Source: Bacteroidales bacterium (GTDB taxonomy: Bacteria > Bacteroidota > Bacteroidia > Bacteroidales > UBA932). From it: 16,997 nt of DNA. The notes under the pieces are model-generated. The model ran no database searches. It was not told the DNA's origin and saw only the letters and a list, made by a program, of their open reading frames with translations. The position numbers were made by a program, and so were the translations under genes. The DNA is taken from NCBI GenBank assembly GCA_017461285.1, contig JAFTYS010000056.1, positions 1 to 16,997 of the forward strand, in the 5' to 3' direction. Within the stretch, counting starts at the first letter, position 1, and each line of letters opens with the position of its first letter. Positions 1 through 6,390 of the stretch are shown here, in pieces.

Positions 1-2
1 AC

Positions 3-134
3 CGCCTTCCTCTTGATTGGTGGATGTTTGCACTGACTGGCGCTGCCGTGTTGGTTGCCATATATATCGTGGAAGCCTTGCTGACATTGCAGCTGGCCAG
101 CGTCAACCCGGTCGAGAGTTTCAAGACTGAATGA
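3..134 (+). CDS. FtsX/MacB-type ABC transporter permease, C-terminal end (partial)
   Basis: The reading frame is open from the left edge of the window to TGA at 132-134, giving 43 residues. It starts RLPLDWWMFALTGAAVLVAI, contains one hydrophobic helix (about residues 9-28), and ends ASVNPVESFKTE. A last transmembrane helix followed by a short cytoplasmic tail reading N-P-V-(E/K)-S-(L/F)-(K/R)-x-E is the usual end of FtsX/MacB-family permeases, which are often duplicated in Bacteroidota genomes. These proteins work with an ATP-binding subunit in export or lipoprotein-related transport, but the substrate cannot be judged from this tail. The start and most of the protein lie outside the window. 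The stop codon overlaps the ATG of the next small ORF (ATGA at 131-134). Confidence 0.75.
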   Translation, partial: RLPLDWWMFALTGAAVLVAIYIVEALLTLQLASVNPVESFKTE

Positions 135-331
135 CGGCGCCCGACCGGCATCCAGTTGCGTTTCGGCATCCGAGCCCTGCAGGACAGTCGCTCGGACAGA
201 AGAACACCGTCTTCGCCATCTGGCTCGGTTATACGTTCATGACCCCGGAAACCGCCATCGTCGGAGGCCTTTACAGCATCTGGCACAATCTCTACAATTC
301 ATGGCAGCTGTACCGTGCTGAAAATAAGTGA
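131..331 (+). pseudogene. BASS-family (bile acid:sodium symporter-like) transporter, C-terminal remnant
   Basis: This 66-codon ORF begins at an ATG overlapping the preceding stop codon. The first 16 or so residues resemble nothing I recognise. From about residue 17 (nucleotide 179) the sequence AGQSLGQKNTVFAIWLGYTF continues into a tail with YSIWHN and NSWQLY. The (G/A)GQ-x-LGQKNT motif, one hydrophobic helix and an IW-H/Q-N ... NSWQL tail form the extreme C-terminus of a BASS-family transporter subgroup common in Bacteroidota, whose full proteins have roughly 300 or more residues. Here only about 50 are left, with no upstream helices, so the fragment cannot transport. It is probably a deletion scar next to the ABC permease. 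An unrelated small membrane protein is possible but less likely given the motif. Confidence 0.6.
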
Positions 332-334
332 TGC

Positions 335-367
335 TGTTTCAGATACCATTGAAATTTGTTATCTTTG
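335..367 (+). promoter_or_regulatory. Bacteroidota-type promoter for the purM cluster
   Basis: TATCTTTG at 360-367 matches the -7 consensus TAnnTTTG exactly. TGTTTC at 335-340 lies 19 bp upstream, where the -33 element (TTTG-like) is expected, but matches only partly. A start a few bases downstream of 367 would leave a leader of roughly 20 nt before the purM ATG at 393. It is the only clear promoter ahead of purM-purH-purD-folD. Confidence 0.6.
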
Positions 368-375
368 CAAGATAA
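359..375. promoter_or_regulatory. Perfect inverted repeat overlapping the purM -7 box (candidate operator)
   Basis: TTATCTT (359-365) and AAGATAA (369-375) are perfect reverse complements separated by TGC. The left arm covers part of the -7 box and the right arm covers the likely transcription start. This placement suits a repressor site for the purine cluster, but a 7-bp AT-rich palindrome can arise by chance around a -7 element. No known operator motif is recognised. Confidence 0.3.
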
Positions 376-392
376 TATAATCAAGACCCGAA

Positions 393-1562
393 ATGAGCAA
401 CCAAAGGTACATGCAGCGTGGTGTTTCGGCATCGAAGGAGGATGTCCACAACGCAATCAAGAACATCGACAAAGGCATCTTTCCAAAGGCTTTCTGCAAG
501 ATCATCCCTGACATTCTGGGCGGCGATCCGGAATACTGCAATATCATGCATGCTGACGGTGCAGGCACAAAGTCCTCGCTTGCATATCTCTATTGGAAGG
601 AGACAGGCGACCTCAGCGTGTGGAAGGGCATAGCGCAGGATGCGCTCATCATGAACATAGATGACCTTCTCTGCGTCGGAGCGGTCGACAATATCCTCGT
701 TTCATCGACTATCGGACGCAACAAGATGCTGGTTCCGGGCGAAGTCATCAGCGCTATCATCAACGGTACTGACGAACTCCTGGCGGAGCTTCGCGAGATG
801 GGTGTGGGCGTTTATGCGACCGGTGGAGAGACTGCGGATGTCGGCGACCTGGTGCGTACGATCATCGTGGATTCGACGGTTACATGCCGCATGAAGCGCA
901 GCGATGTCATCGACAATGCGAACATCCGTCCGGGCGACGTGATCGTAGGACTTGCGTCATTCGGACAGGCGACATATGAGAAGGAGTACAACGGCGGAAT
1001 GGGCAGCAACGGACTTACCAGCGCCCGCCACGATGTCTTCTCGAAGTATCTTGCGGAGAAGTATCCTGAGAGCTATGACAAGGCGGTCCCTGAGGACCTC
1101 GTCTACAGCGGAGGCCTGAAGCTGACAGATGCAGTGGAAGGTTCGCCGATAGATGCCGGAAAGCTTGTGCTTTCTCCTACACGTACATATGCCCCTGTAG
1201 TGAAGAAGCTCCTTGACGCTCTTCGTCCTCAGATCCACGGCATGGTCCACTGCTCGGGCGGTGCGCAGACCAAGATCCTCCACTTCGTGGGAGACAATAT
1301 CCGTGTCATAAAGGACAACCTCTTCCCTGTTCCTCCACTCTTCAGGACCATCCACGAGCAGAGCGGAACTGACTGGGCGGAGATGTACAAGGTCTTCAAC
1401 ATGGGCCACCGTCTTGAGGTCTATCTCTCGCCGGAGCATGCCGAAGAGGTGATCGCGATCTCGAAGAGCTTCGGCATCGACGCACAGATCGTGGGACGTG
1501 TCGAGGAATGCGACCACAAGGAACTCATAATCCGTTCAGAATTCGGAGAATTCATATATTGA
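393..1562 (+). CDS. purM: Phosphoribosylformylglycinamidine cyclo-ligase (AIR synthase)
   Basis: PurM closes the imidazole ring of FGAM with ATP to give aminoimidazole ribotide, step five of de novo purine synthesis, in the cytoplasm. The 389-residue product matches the longer Bacteroidota version; the E. coli enzyme has about 345. Visible family motifs are HADGAGTKSS (about 53-62, equivalent to the DGVGTK loop), MNIDDLLCVGA (87-97), GGETAD (144-149), GLASFG (186-191), GSNGLTS (204-210), SPTRTYAP (261-268), HCSGGAQTK (286-294) and FNMGHRLEV (335-343). The ATG at 393 lies about 25 nt after the -7 box and puts the first conserved residues at the expected depth. No Shine-Dalgarno is evident, as is normal in this phylum. 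It is the first gene of a purM-purH-purD-folD run. The stop is followed at once by a pair of palindromic repeats. Confidence 0.95.
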   Translation: MSNQRYMQRGVSASKEDVHNAIKNIDKGIFPKAFCKIIPDILGGDPEYCNIMHADGAGTKSSLAYLYWKETGDLSVWKGIAQDALIMNIDDLLCVGAVDNILVSSTIGRNKMLVPGEVISAIINGTDELLAELREMGVGVYATGGETADVGDLVRTIIVDSTVTCRMKRSDVIDNANIRPGDVIVGLASFGQATYEKEYNGGMGSNGLTSARHDVFSKYLAEKYPESYDKAVPEDLVYSGGLKLTDAVEGSPIDAGKLVLSPTRTYAPVVKKLLDALRPQIHGMVHCSGGAQTKILHFVGDNIRVIKDNLFPVPPLFRTIHEQSGTDWAEMYKVFNMGHRLEVYLSPEHAEEVIAISKSFGIDAQIVGRVEECDHKELIIRSEFGEFIY

Positions 1563-1590
1563 CGTCATGCCCGACCTGATCGGGCATCTG
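1563..1590 (-). repeat. 28-bp palindromic (REP-like) element, copy A, inverted
   Basis: Read on the minus strand this is the same 28-bp layout as copy B: an AGAT head, an 8-bp stem, a 5-nt loop containing TCA, the complementary stem, and an ATGACG tail. The stem arms are ATGCCCGA (1567-1574) and TCGGGCAT (1580-1587), a perfect match. It begins directly after the purM stop codon and, with copy B, forms a head-to-head pair separated by 8 bp. A role in mRNA stability or partial termination between purM and purH is possible, but no T-run follows. Confidence 0.75.
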
Positions 1591-1598
1591 ATGATATA

Positions 1599-1626
1599 GA
1601 GATTGCCGGTCAAGCCGGCAATGACG
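1599..1626 (+). repeat. 28-bp palindromic (REP-like) element, copy B
   Basis: The stem arms ATTGCCGG (1602-1609) and CCGGCAAT (1615-1622) are perfect complements around TCAAG, flanked by AGAT at the head and ATGACG at the tail. It is identical at 27 of 28 positions to the copy inside purD (4340-4367) and has the same layout as the copy at 7752-7779. Head, loop and tail are conserved while stem bases change in compensated pairs, which fits a mobile or selected palindromic family rather than chance. Confidence 0.85.
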
Positions 1627-1654
1627 ATTCGAAAAATTAATACATGACAACAAT

Positions 1655-3205
1655 ATGAGAGCATTATTCAGTGTAAGTGATAAGACAGGCGTGGTAGAAT
1701 TCGCCAGTCAGTTAGTGGAGCTCGGTTGGGAGATAATCGCGACCGGCGGAACGATGAAGCTTCTGCAGGATGCAGGGCTTAAGGTAATCAACATCAGCGA
1801 GATCACAGGTTTCCCTGAAATCTGTGACGGACGAGTGAAGACCCTTCATCCGAAGGTTCATGGCGGTCTTCTCGGCCGTCGCGACCTCGACAGCCATATC
1901 GCACAGCTCAAGGAGAACGGCATCGAGTTCATCGACATGGTGTGCGTGAACCTCTATCCGTTCAAGCAGACCATCGCGAAGCCTGACGTGACCATGGAGG
2001 ATGCTATCGAGAACATCGACATAGGAGGCCCTTCAATGCTCCGCAGCGCAGCGAAGAACTGGAGCGCTGTGACAGTTGTCTGCAATCCTGACAACTATGC
2101 GAAGATCGTTTCGGAGATCCGCGAGTACGGCAACACTACAAAGGAAACCCGTCTTCAGCTCTCGGCAGAGGCCTATACCCACACTGCTGAGTATGACATG
2201 ATGATCGCGACATATATGCGCAAGGCTGCAGGTCTGAACGAGAAGCTCTTCCTCGAATATGACCTCAAGCAGAGCCTCCGCTACGGCGAGAACCCGCACC
2301 AGAACGCGAAGTTCTATGCTACTCTCGACAAGGTTCCATATTCGCTCGCGACTGCAGAGCAGCTCAATGGAAAGGAACTCTCATACAACAATATCCAGGA
2401 TGCGAATGCGGCCCTCAACATCGTGCGCGAGTTCGATGCACCGTTCTGCGTAGGCCTCAAGCATATGAACCCATGCGGTGCGGCAATCGGAACCGACGTT
2501 GTCGATGCATGGAAGAAGGCATATGAGGCTGACAAGGTCAGCATCTTCGGCGGCATCGTTGCTGTGAACCGTGAGGTGAACAAGGAAGTGGCCGAGCTCA
2601 TGAAGCCGATCTTCCTTGAGATCATAATGGCTCCTTCATTCACTCCGGAGGCTCTCGAAGTCCTCTGCACAAAGAAGAACCTTCGTCTTCTCAAGGTCGA
2701 CATGAGCAAGGAAGAGGGTGGACACAACATGTATGTGAGCATGAACGGCGGCATCCTCGTGCAGGAGCAGGACATCGACACCAGGACTGTCGTTGCTGAC
2801 ATGTGCGTTACAGAGGCAAAGCCTTCTGAAGCTCAGCTTACCGATCTTGACTTTGCTTGGAGGATCGTTAAGCATGTGAAGTCAAATGCTATCGTTGTAG
2901 TCAAGGACGGTGCTACCCTTGGAGTGGGAGCCGGACAGATGAACCGTGTGGGATCTGCAAAGATCGCCCTGGAGCAGGCTCAGGCAGCTCTTGCAGAGGC
3001 AGGAAAGGATATCAAGGCAGAGGGCCTTGTCCTTGGTTCTGACGGATTCTTCCCGTTCGATGATACAGTTACCTTGGCAGCAGAGTTTGGCGTGAAGGCT
3101 ATCGTGCAGCCTGGCGGAAGCGTTCGTGACGAGGATTCTGTAAAGAAGGCGAACGAGTGCGGAATCACGATGCTCTGCACCGGCATGCGCCATTTCAAAC
3201 ATTAA
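1655..3205 (+). CDS. purH: Bifunctional AICAR transformylase / IMP cyclohydrolase
   Basis: PurH carries out the last two steps of IMP synthesis: formyl transfer from 10-formyl-THF to AICAR, then ring closure to IMP. The 516-residue length is typical. The N-terminal MGS-like IMP cyclohydrolase domain (about 1-195) shows SDKTG (8-12), ATGGT (29-33) and [10 protein letters not shown] (62-71). The C-terminal transformylase domain shows [11 protein letters not shown] (206-216), [13 protein letters not shown], and the catalytic Lys269-His270 in [26 protein letters not shown] and the terminal CTGMRHFKH are also family hallmarks. It lies 92 bp downstream of purM, with the repeat pair between them, and is probably cotranscribed. 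The folD gene two genes downstream supplies the pathway for its cofactor. Confidence 0.97.
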   Translation: MRALFSVSDKTGVVEFASQLVELGWEIIATGGTMKLLQDAGLKVINISEITGFPEICDGRVKTLHPKVHGGLLGRRDLDSHIAQLKENGIEFIDMVCVNLYPFKQTIAKPDVTMEDAIENIDIGGPSMLRSAAKNWSAVTVVCNPDNYAKIVSEIREYGNTTKETRLQLSAEAYTHTAEYDMMIATYMRKAAGLNEKLFLEYDLKQSLRYGENPHQNAKFYATLDKVPYSLATAEQLNGKELSYNNIQDANAALNIVREFDAPFCVGLKHMNPCGAAIGTDVVDAWKKAYEADKVSIFGGIVAVNREVNKEVAELMKPIFLEIIMAPSFTPEALEVLCTKKNLRLLKVDMSKEEGGHNMYVSMNGGILVQEQDIDTRTVVADMCVTEAKPSEAQLTDLDFAWRIVKHVKSNAIVVVKDGATLGVGAGQMNRVGSAKIALEQAQAALAEAGKDIKAEGLVLGSDGFFPFDDTVTLAAEFGVKAIVQPGGSVRDEDSVKKANECGITMLCTGMRHFKH

Positions 3206-3289
3206 AATATGGAAACGGTATTGTCTCTGCATGGCGTCTCACAATTTGTGGAACATGACAGAATCGTTGAAAATACAATGGCTTTATAT

Positions 3290-4561
3290 ATGAAGAAAGT
3301 ATTGGTAATCGGAAGCGGCGGACGAGAGCACGCGATCGTGGATGCGCTCAGCAGGTCTTCGCAGGTAGGAAAGATTTATTGTGCACCTGGCAATGCAGGC
3401 ATATCCGCACAGGCAGAATGCGTTGCAATCAAGGATACGGATGTCGAGTCGCTCAAAACTTTTGCTCTGGAGAATTCCATTGACCTGACTGTAGTGGGCC
3501 CTGAGGTTTCTCTTGCGGCAGGTGTCGTCGATGCGTTCAAGGGAGCAGGTCTCCGCATCTTCGGTCCGTCAAGGGCTGCTGCGACCATCGAAGCCAGCAA
3601 GGACTTCGCAAAGCAGCTGATGGCAAAATATGACATCCCTACCGCTGCATTCGAAACATTCGAGGACTATGAGGCAGCTCTCGAGTATGTACGCAAAGGC
3701 TCATTCCCTGTCGTTCTGAAATATGACGGGCTTGCTGCAGGCAAGGGCGTTGTCATTCCGGAGACGCTGGAAGAAGCTGATGCGACTCTTAAGGACATGC
3801 TTCTTGACGACAAGTTCGGAAAGGGCAAGGTCGTTGTCGAGGAGTTCCTTACAGGTCCTGAGTTCTCGTTCATGTGCTTCGTAGACGGCACTGATGTATA
3901 TCCTATGACGCTTTCGCAGGACCACAAGAGGGCATACGAGGGCGACAAGGGCCCTAACACAGGCGGAATGGGTGCCTATTCTCCGGTGCCTATCATTACC
4001 GATGAGGACCTCGAATATGCGATGGAGAAGATCATGAAGCCGACAGCAGCGGCAATGGTTGCGGAGGGATGTCCGTTCACAGGAGTCCTCTACGGCGGAT
4101 TGATGAAGACTCCGCAGGGACCTAAGGTCATCGAGTTCAACTGCCGTTTCGGAGACCCTGAGACAGAGGTTGTTCTCCCACGTCTTGCAACTGACATCTA
4201 TGACATCTTCTCTGCAGTGGCTGATCATACCCTTATGCCGCAGATCGAATGGAAGAAAGATGTCACCATGGGCTTCGTGATGGCATCAAAAGGCTATCCG
4301 GGTGACTATGAGAAGGGGTATGAAATCACCATACCTGGTGAGATTGCCGGTCAGGCCGGCAATGACGAAGGAGTCAGGATCTACCATATGGGTACTGCCC
4401 TGAAGGACGGAAAATATCATACTGCAGGCGGCAGAGTGCTGATGGTTGTCGGCTTCGGAGCCGACCTTCAGGAAGCACATGACAAGGCGCTCGCTGCAGT
4501 AGAATCAATAGAATGCGACAATCTTTTCTATCGTCGCGACATAGGCTGGAGGGTATTGTAA
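3290..4561 (+). CDS. purD: Phosphoribosylamine-glycine ligase (GAR synthetase)
   Basis: PurD joins glycine to phosphoribosylamine with ATP, step two of purine synthesis. The ATG at 3290 gives 423 residues beginning MKKVLVIGSGGREHAI, the standard N-terminus. An in-frame ATG at 3209 would add 27 residues with no family resemblance and is rejected. ATP-grasp features are VVGPEVSLAAG (68-78), GPSRAAATIEASKDF (92-106), VLKYDGLAAGKG (142-153), DHKRAYEGDKGPNTGGMGAY (211-230), FTGVLYGGLM (263-272) and IEFNCRFGDPETE (281-293). The C-terminal domain has GYPGDY (335-340) and ends RDIGWRVL. Residues 351-359 (EIAGQAGND) are encoded by a copy of the 28-bp palindromic repeat. The segment between GYPGDY and HMGT is about five residues longer than I recall for the E. 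coli enzyme. The stop TAA shares its last base with the folD ATG, so the two are translationally coupled. Confidence 0.96.
   Translation: MKKVLVIGSGGREHAIVDALSRSSQVGKIYCAPGNAGISAQAECVAIKDTDVESLKTFALENSIDLTVVGPEVSLAAGVVDAFKGAGLRIFGPSRAAATIEASKDFAKQLMAKYDIPTAAFETFEDYEAALEYVRKGSFPVVLKYDGLAAGKGVVIPETLEEADATLKDMLLDDKFGKGKVVVEEFLTGPEFSFMCFVDGTDVYPMTLSQDHKRAYEGDKGPNTGGMGAYSPVPIITDEDLEYAMEKIMKPTAAAMVAEGCPFTGVLYGGLMKTPQGPKVIEFNCRFGDPETEVVLPRLATDIYDIFSAVADHTLMPQIEWKKDVTMGFVMASKGYPGDYEKGYEITIPGEIAGQAGNDEGVRIYHMGTALKDGKYHTAGGRVLMVVGFGADLQEAHDKALAAVESIECDNLFYRRDIGWRVL
4340..4367 (+). repeat. 28-bp palindromic element inside the purD reading frame
   Basis: This copy matches intergenic copy B (1599-1626) at 27 of 28 positions. 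The arms are ATTGCCGG (4342-4349) and CCGGCAAT (4355-4362). The single difference is A to G at 4354, the third base of a glutamine codon, so both copies encode the same nonapeptide EIAGQAGND in this frame. The repeat sits exactly on codon boundaries 351-359 and contains no stop, so purD stays open. The position corresponds to a loop between GYPGDY and HMGT in the C-terminal domain. Confidence 0.85.
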
Positions 4562-5418
4562 TGGCAACAGTGATATCAGGAAAGGAACTATCAGCAAGGC
4601 TGAAGGAGGAAATGAAGGCACAGGTAGCCACATTTCCGGAGAAATATGGCAGGGTGCCTCATCTTGTAGTGATCCTCGTAGGTGAGGATCCGGGCAGCGT
4701 GTCTTATGTTACAGGCAAGGCTAAGGCATCGGAATTCGTAGGAATCAGGAACACCACCATACGCAAGCCGGATACGATCTCTGAGGCAGAGCTTCTCGGC
4801 ATGATCGAGGAACTCAATGCAGACGACAGCGTGGACGGAATCCTTGTCCAGCTCCCGCTTCCGAAGCACATCAGCGAGGACAAGGTGATCGCCACGATTG
4901 CAAAGGAGAAGGATGTCGACGGATTCCATCCGCTCAATGTGGCCGCTCTCTGGCAGAAGCAGGACTGCATCCTCCCATGCACCCCGAAGGGCATCATAAA
5001 GATGCTTAAGGTAGCTGGAGTTGAGATCAAGGGCAAGCGTGCAGTGGTGATAGGCAGAAGCAATATCGTCGGTCTTCCTGTATCGAAGCTTCTCCTTGAC
5101 GAGAATGCCACAGTGACCATCGCACACAGCCGTACCGTGGATCTCCCTACAGTTACCCGCAACGCAGAAATACTTGTCGTAGCCATCGGGCGTCCGAAGT
5201 TCGTAACCGCGGACATGGTTTCTGAGGGAGCTGTAGTGATAGACGTCGGTGTCAACCGTGATCCGGAGACAGGAAAGCTTTGCGGAGACGTGGACTATGC
5301 TGCGATCGAGCCTAAGGCATCAGTGATCACTCCTGTTCCAGGCGGAGTCGGTCCTATGACCATCACCTGCCTCATGGAAAATACCATCGAGTGCTTCCTT
5401 CGTAAAATGAACGCATAG
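4561..5418 (+). CDS. folD: Bifunctional methylene-THF dehydrogenase / methenyl-THF cyclohydrolase
   Basis: FolD oxidises 5,10-methylene-THF and hydrolyses the product to 10-formyl-THF, the formyl donor used by PurH. The ATG at 4561 overlaps the purD TAA by one base and gives 285 residues, close to the 288 of E. coli. Family motifs are YVTGKAKASEFVGI with Tyr49 and catalytic Lys53, QLPLP (about 97-101), KDVDGFHPLN (117-126), CTPKGI, the Rossmann segment GRSNIVGLP (about 165-173), AHSRT, and TPVPGGVGPMT near the C-terminus. It is the last gene of the purine run and faces the convergent AraC-family gene 44 bp away. The overlap with purD suggests that folate cofactor supply is tied to purine flux. 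Confidence 0.97.
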   Translation: MATVISGKELSARLKEEMKAQVATFPEKYGRVPHLVVILVGEDPGSVSYVTGKAKASEFVGIRNTTIRKPDTISEAELLGMIEELNADDSVDGILVQLPLPKHISEDKVIATIAKEKDVDGFHPLNVAALWQKQDCILPCTPKGIIKMLKVAGVEIKGKRAVVIGRSNIVGLPVSKLLLDENATVTIAHSRTVDLPTVTRNAEILVVAIGRPKFVTADMVSEGAVVIDVGVNRDPETGKLCGDVDYAAIEPKASVITPVPGGVGPMTITCLMENTIECFLRKMNA

Positions 5419-5441
5419 CACTTGGCAGGACCAGTACTTTC

Positions 5442-5457
5442 TACATTATCAAATGTA
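5442..5457. terminator. Weak AT-rich hairpin between convergent folD and the AraC-family gene
   Basis: TACATT (5442-5447) and AATGTA (5452-5457) pair perfectly around a 4-nt loop. The stem is short and AT-rich, and no long T-run follows on either strand. It is the only candidate for termination in the 44 bp between the two converging genes. Confidence 0.2.
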
Positions 5458-5462
5458 TTGTG

Positions 5463-6338
5463 TCAATATTTCAGGTATAAGTGGGTCATGTGATTCCTGT
5501 ATTCTATTGGAGTCATGTTCTTTCTCTGCGTGAATATCCTGATGAAATTGGACTTGTTGTTGAATCCGCAGTCATAGCATATTTCTGACGCACTCAACGA
5601 TGTGTTGATCAGAAGGTCGCATGCTTTGGCTACACGAAGATTATTGACATATGTGATGTAGGATATGCCGGTCTTCGTCTTGAAGAAATGGCTGAATGCC
5701 GAGTCAGACATGTTGACCAGCTCCGCCACTTCCGACAGGGTTATCTTTCTGGAGATGTTGTCCTCTATGTACTTGCATGCCTTGCTTATTCGGCGGGAGT
5801 TGGATGTGCTGCGGGAGACTTCCGACTCTGAATAATTGCTGACGAGCTTCCTTCTGAACGCTGTCGCCATGTAGTTGAGGATGTTCAGGAACTTCGTTGC
5901 TGTCTGAAATCCCTGGAGCATCGTCAGTTCGAGGATCTCCTGCCTGATTCTTTCCGCATCGGGTCCGTTGAAGCAAAGCCCCTGGGCGGAGTCTATGAGC
6001 AGCTGCTTTATCGGGAGGAAAAGCCTTTTACCGATTATGCTATAGTTGAGCATGTCGCCGGAGAACTGGATTGTGACCACGCGGTGGCCGCTTCCCTCCG
6101 CTTTCCACACATGAGGCAGATAAGGACCCATCATCACGATGTCCAGCCCGTCGAACGCTTCTTCCGAATCGCCGATCACTCTCGTTCCACTGGTATTCAT
6201 CACGACGTTTATCTCATATTCGGGATGACAGTGGATCGGATATTTGAATTCCGCATCATGATGATTCAGAATTATAAAGAAATCATCAGGACTGAGAGGG
6301 ACTATTTCCTGCTGGATGTCATACATGTTTACGGGCAT
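5463..6338 (-). CDS. AraC-family transcriptional regulator (cupin sensor + AraC HTH)
   Basis: From the ATG at 6336-6338 the protein has 291 residues. The N-terminal part (about 15-110) is cupin-like, with a PIHCHPEYEIN motif (His36, His38, Glu40) typical of AraC-type ligand domains. The C-terminal part (about 185-285) is the double helix-turn-helix, including ITLSEVAELVNMSDSAFSHF and the signature ASEICYDCGFNNKSNFIRIF. It lies downstream of, and in the same direction as, the efflux genes, 53 bp from the outer-membrane factor's stop codon, so it may regulate them; its ligand is unknown. It has its own promoter at 6348-6378. The -7 box overlaps an upstream in-frame TTG at 6348-6350, so that codon cannot be the start. 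A second ATG (6324-6326) would allow a longer leader and is an equally good start. Confidence 0.9.
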   Translation of the reverse strand: MPVNMYDIQQEIVPLSPDDFFIILNHHDAEFKYPIHCHPEYEINVVMNTSGTRVIGDSEEAFDGLDIVMMGPYLPHVWKAEGSGHRVVTIQFSGDMLNYSIIGKRLFLPIKQLLIDSAQGLCFNGPDAERIRQEILELTMLQGFQTATKFLNILNYMATAFRRKLVSNYSESEVSRSTSNSRRISKACKYIEDNISRKITLSEVAELVNMSDSAFSHFFKTKTGISYITYVNNLRVAKACDLLINTSLSASEICYDCGFNNKSNFIRIFTQRKNMTPIEYRNHMTHLYLKY

Positions 6339-6347
6339 TATGCGGTG

Positions 6348-6378
6348 CAAATATAAAACAATGTATCCAATGCGGCAA
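6348..6378 (-). promoter_or_regulatory. Bacteroidota-type promoter of the AraC-family gene
   Basis: On the minus strand TATATTTG (6355 down to 6348) is an exact TAnnTTTG -7 box. TTG at 6378-6376 is 20 bp upstream, the expected -33 spacing. The inferred transcription start is only 5-20 nt ahead of the two candidate ATGs. This separates the regulator's expression from read-through of the efflux genes. Confidence 0.65.
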
Positions 6379-6390
6379 CAAGGGCGGCGT

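Noticed and set aside
3209..3289. 27-residue N-terminal extension of PurD from an earlier in-frame ATG
   Set aside because: The family N-terminus is MKKVLVIGSGGREHAI, which starts at 3290. The extra residues match nothing and are probably leader sequence.
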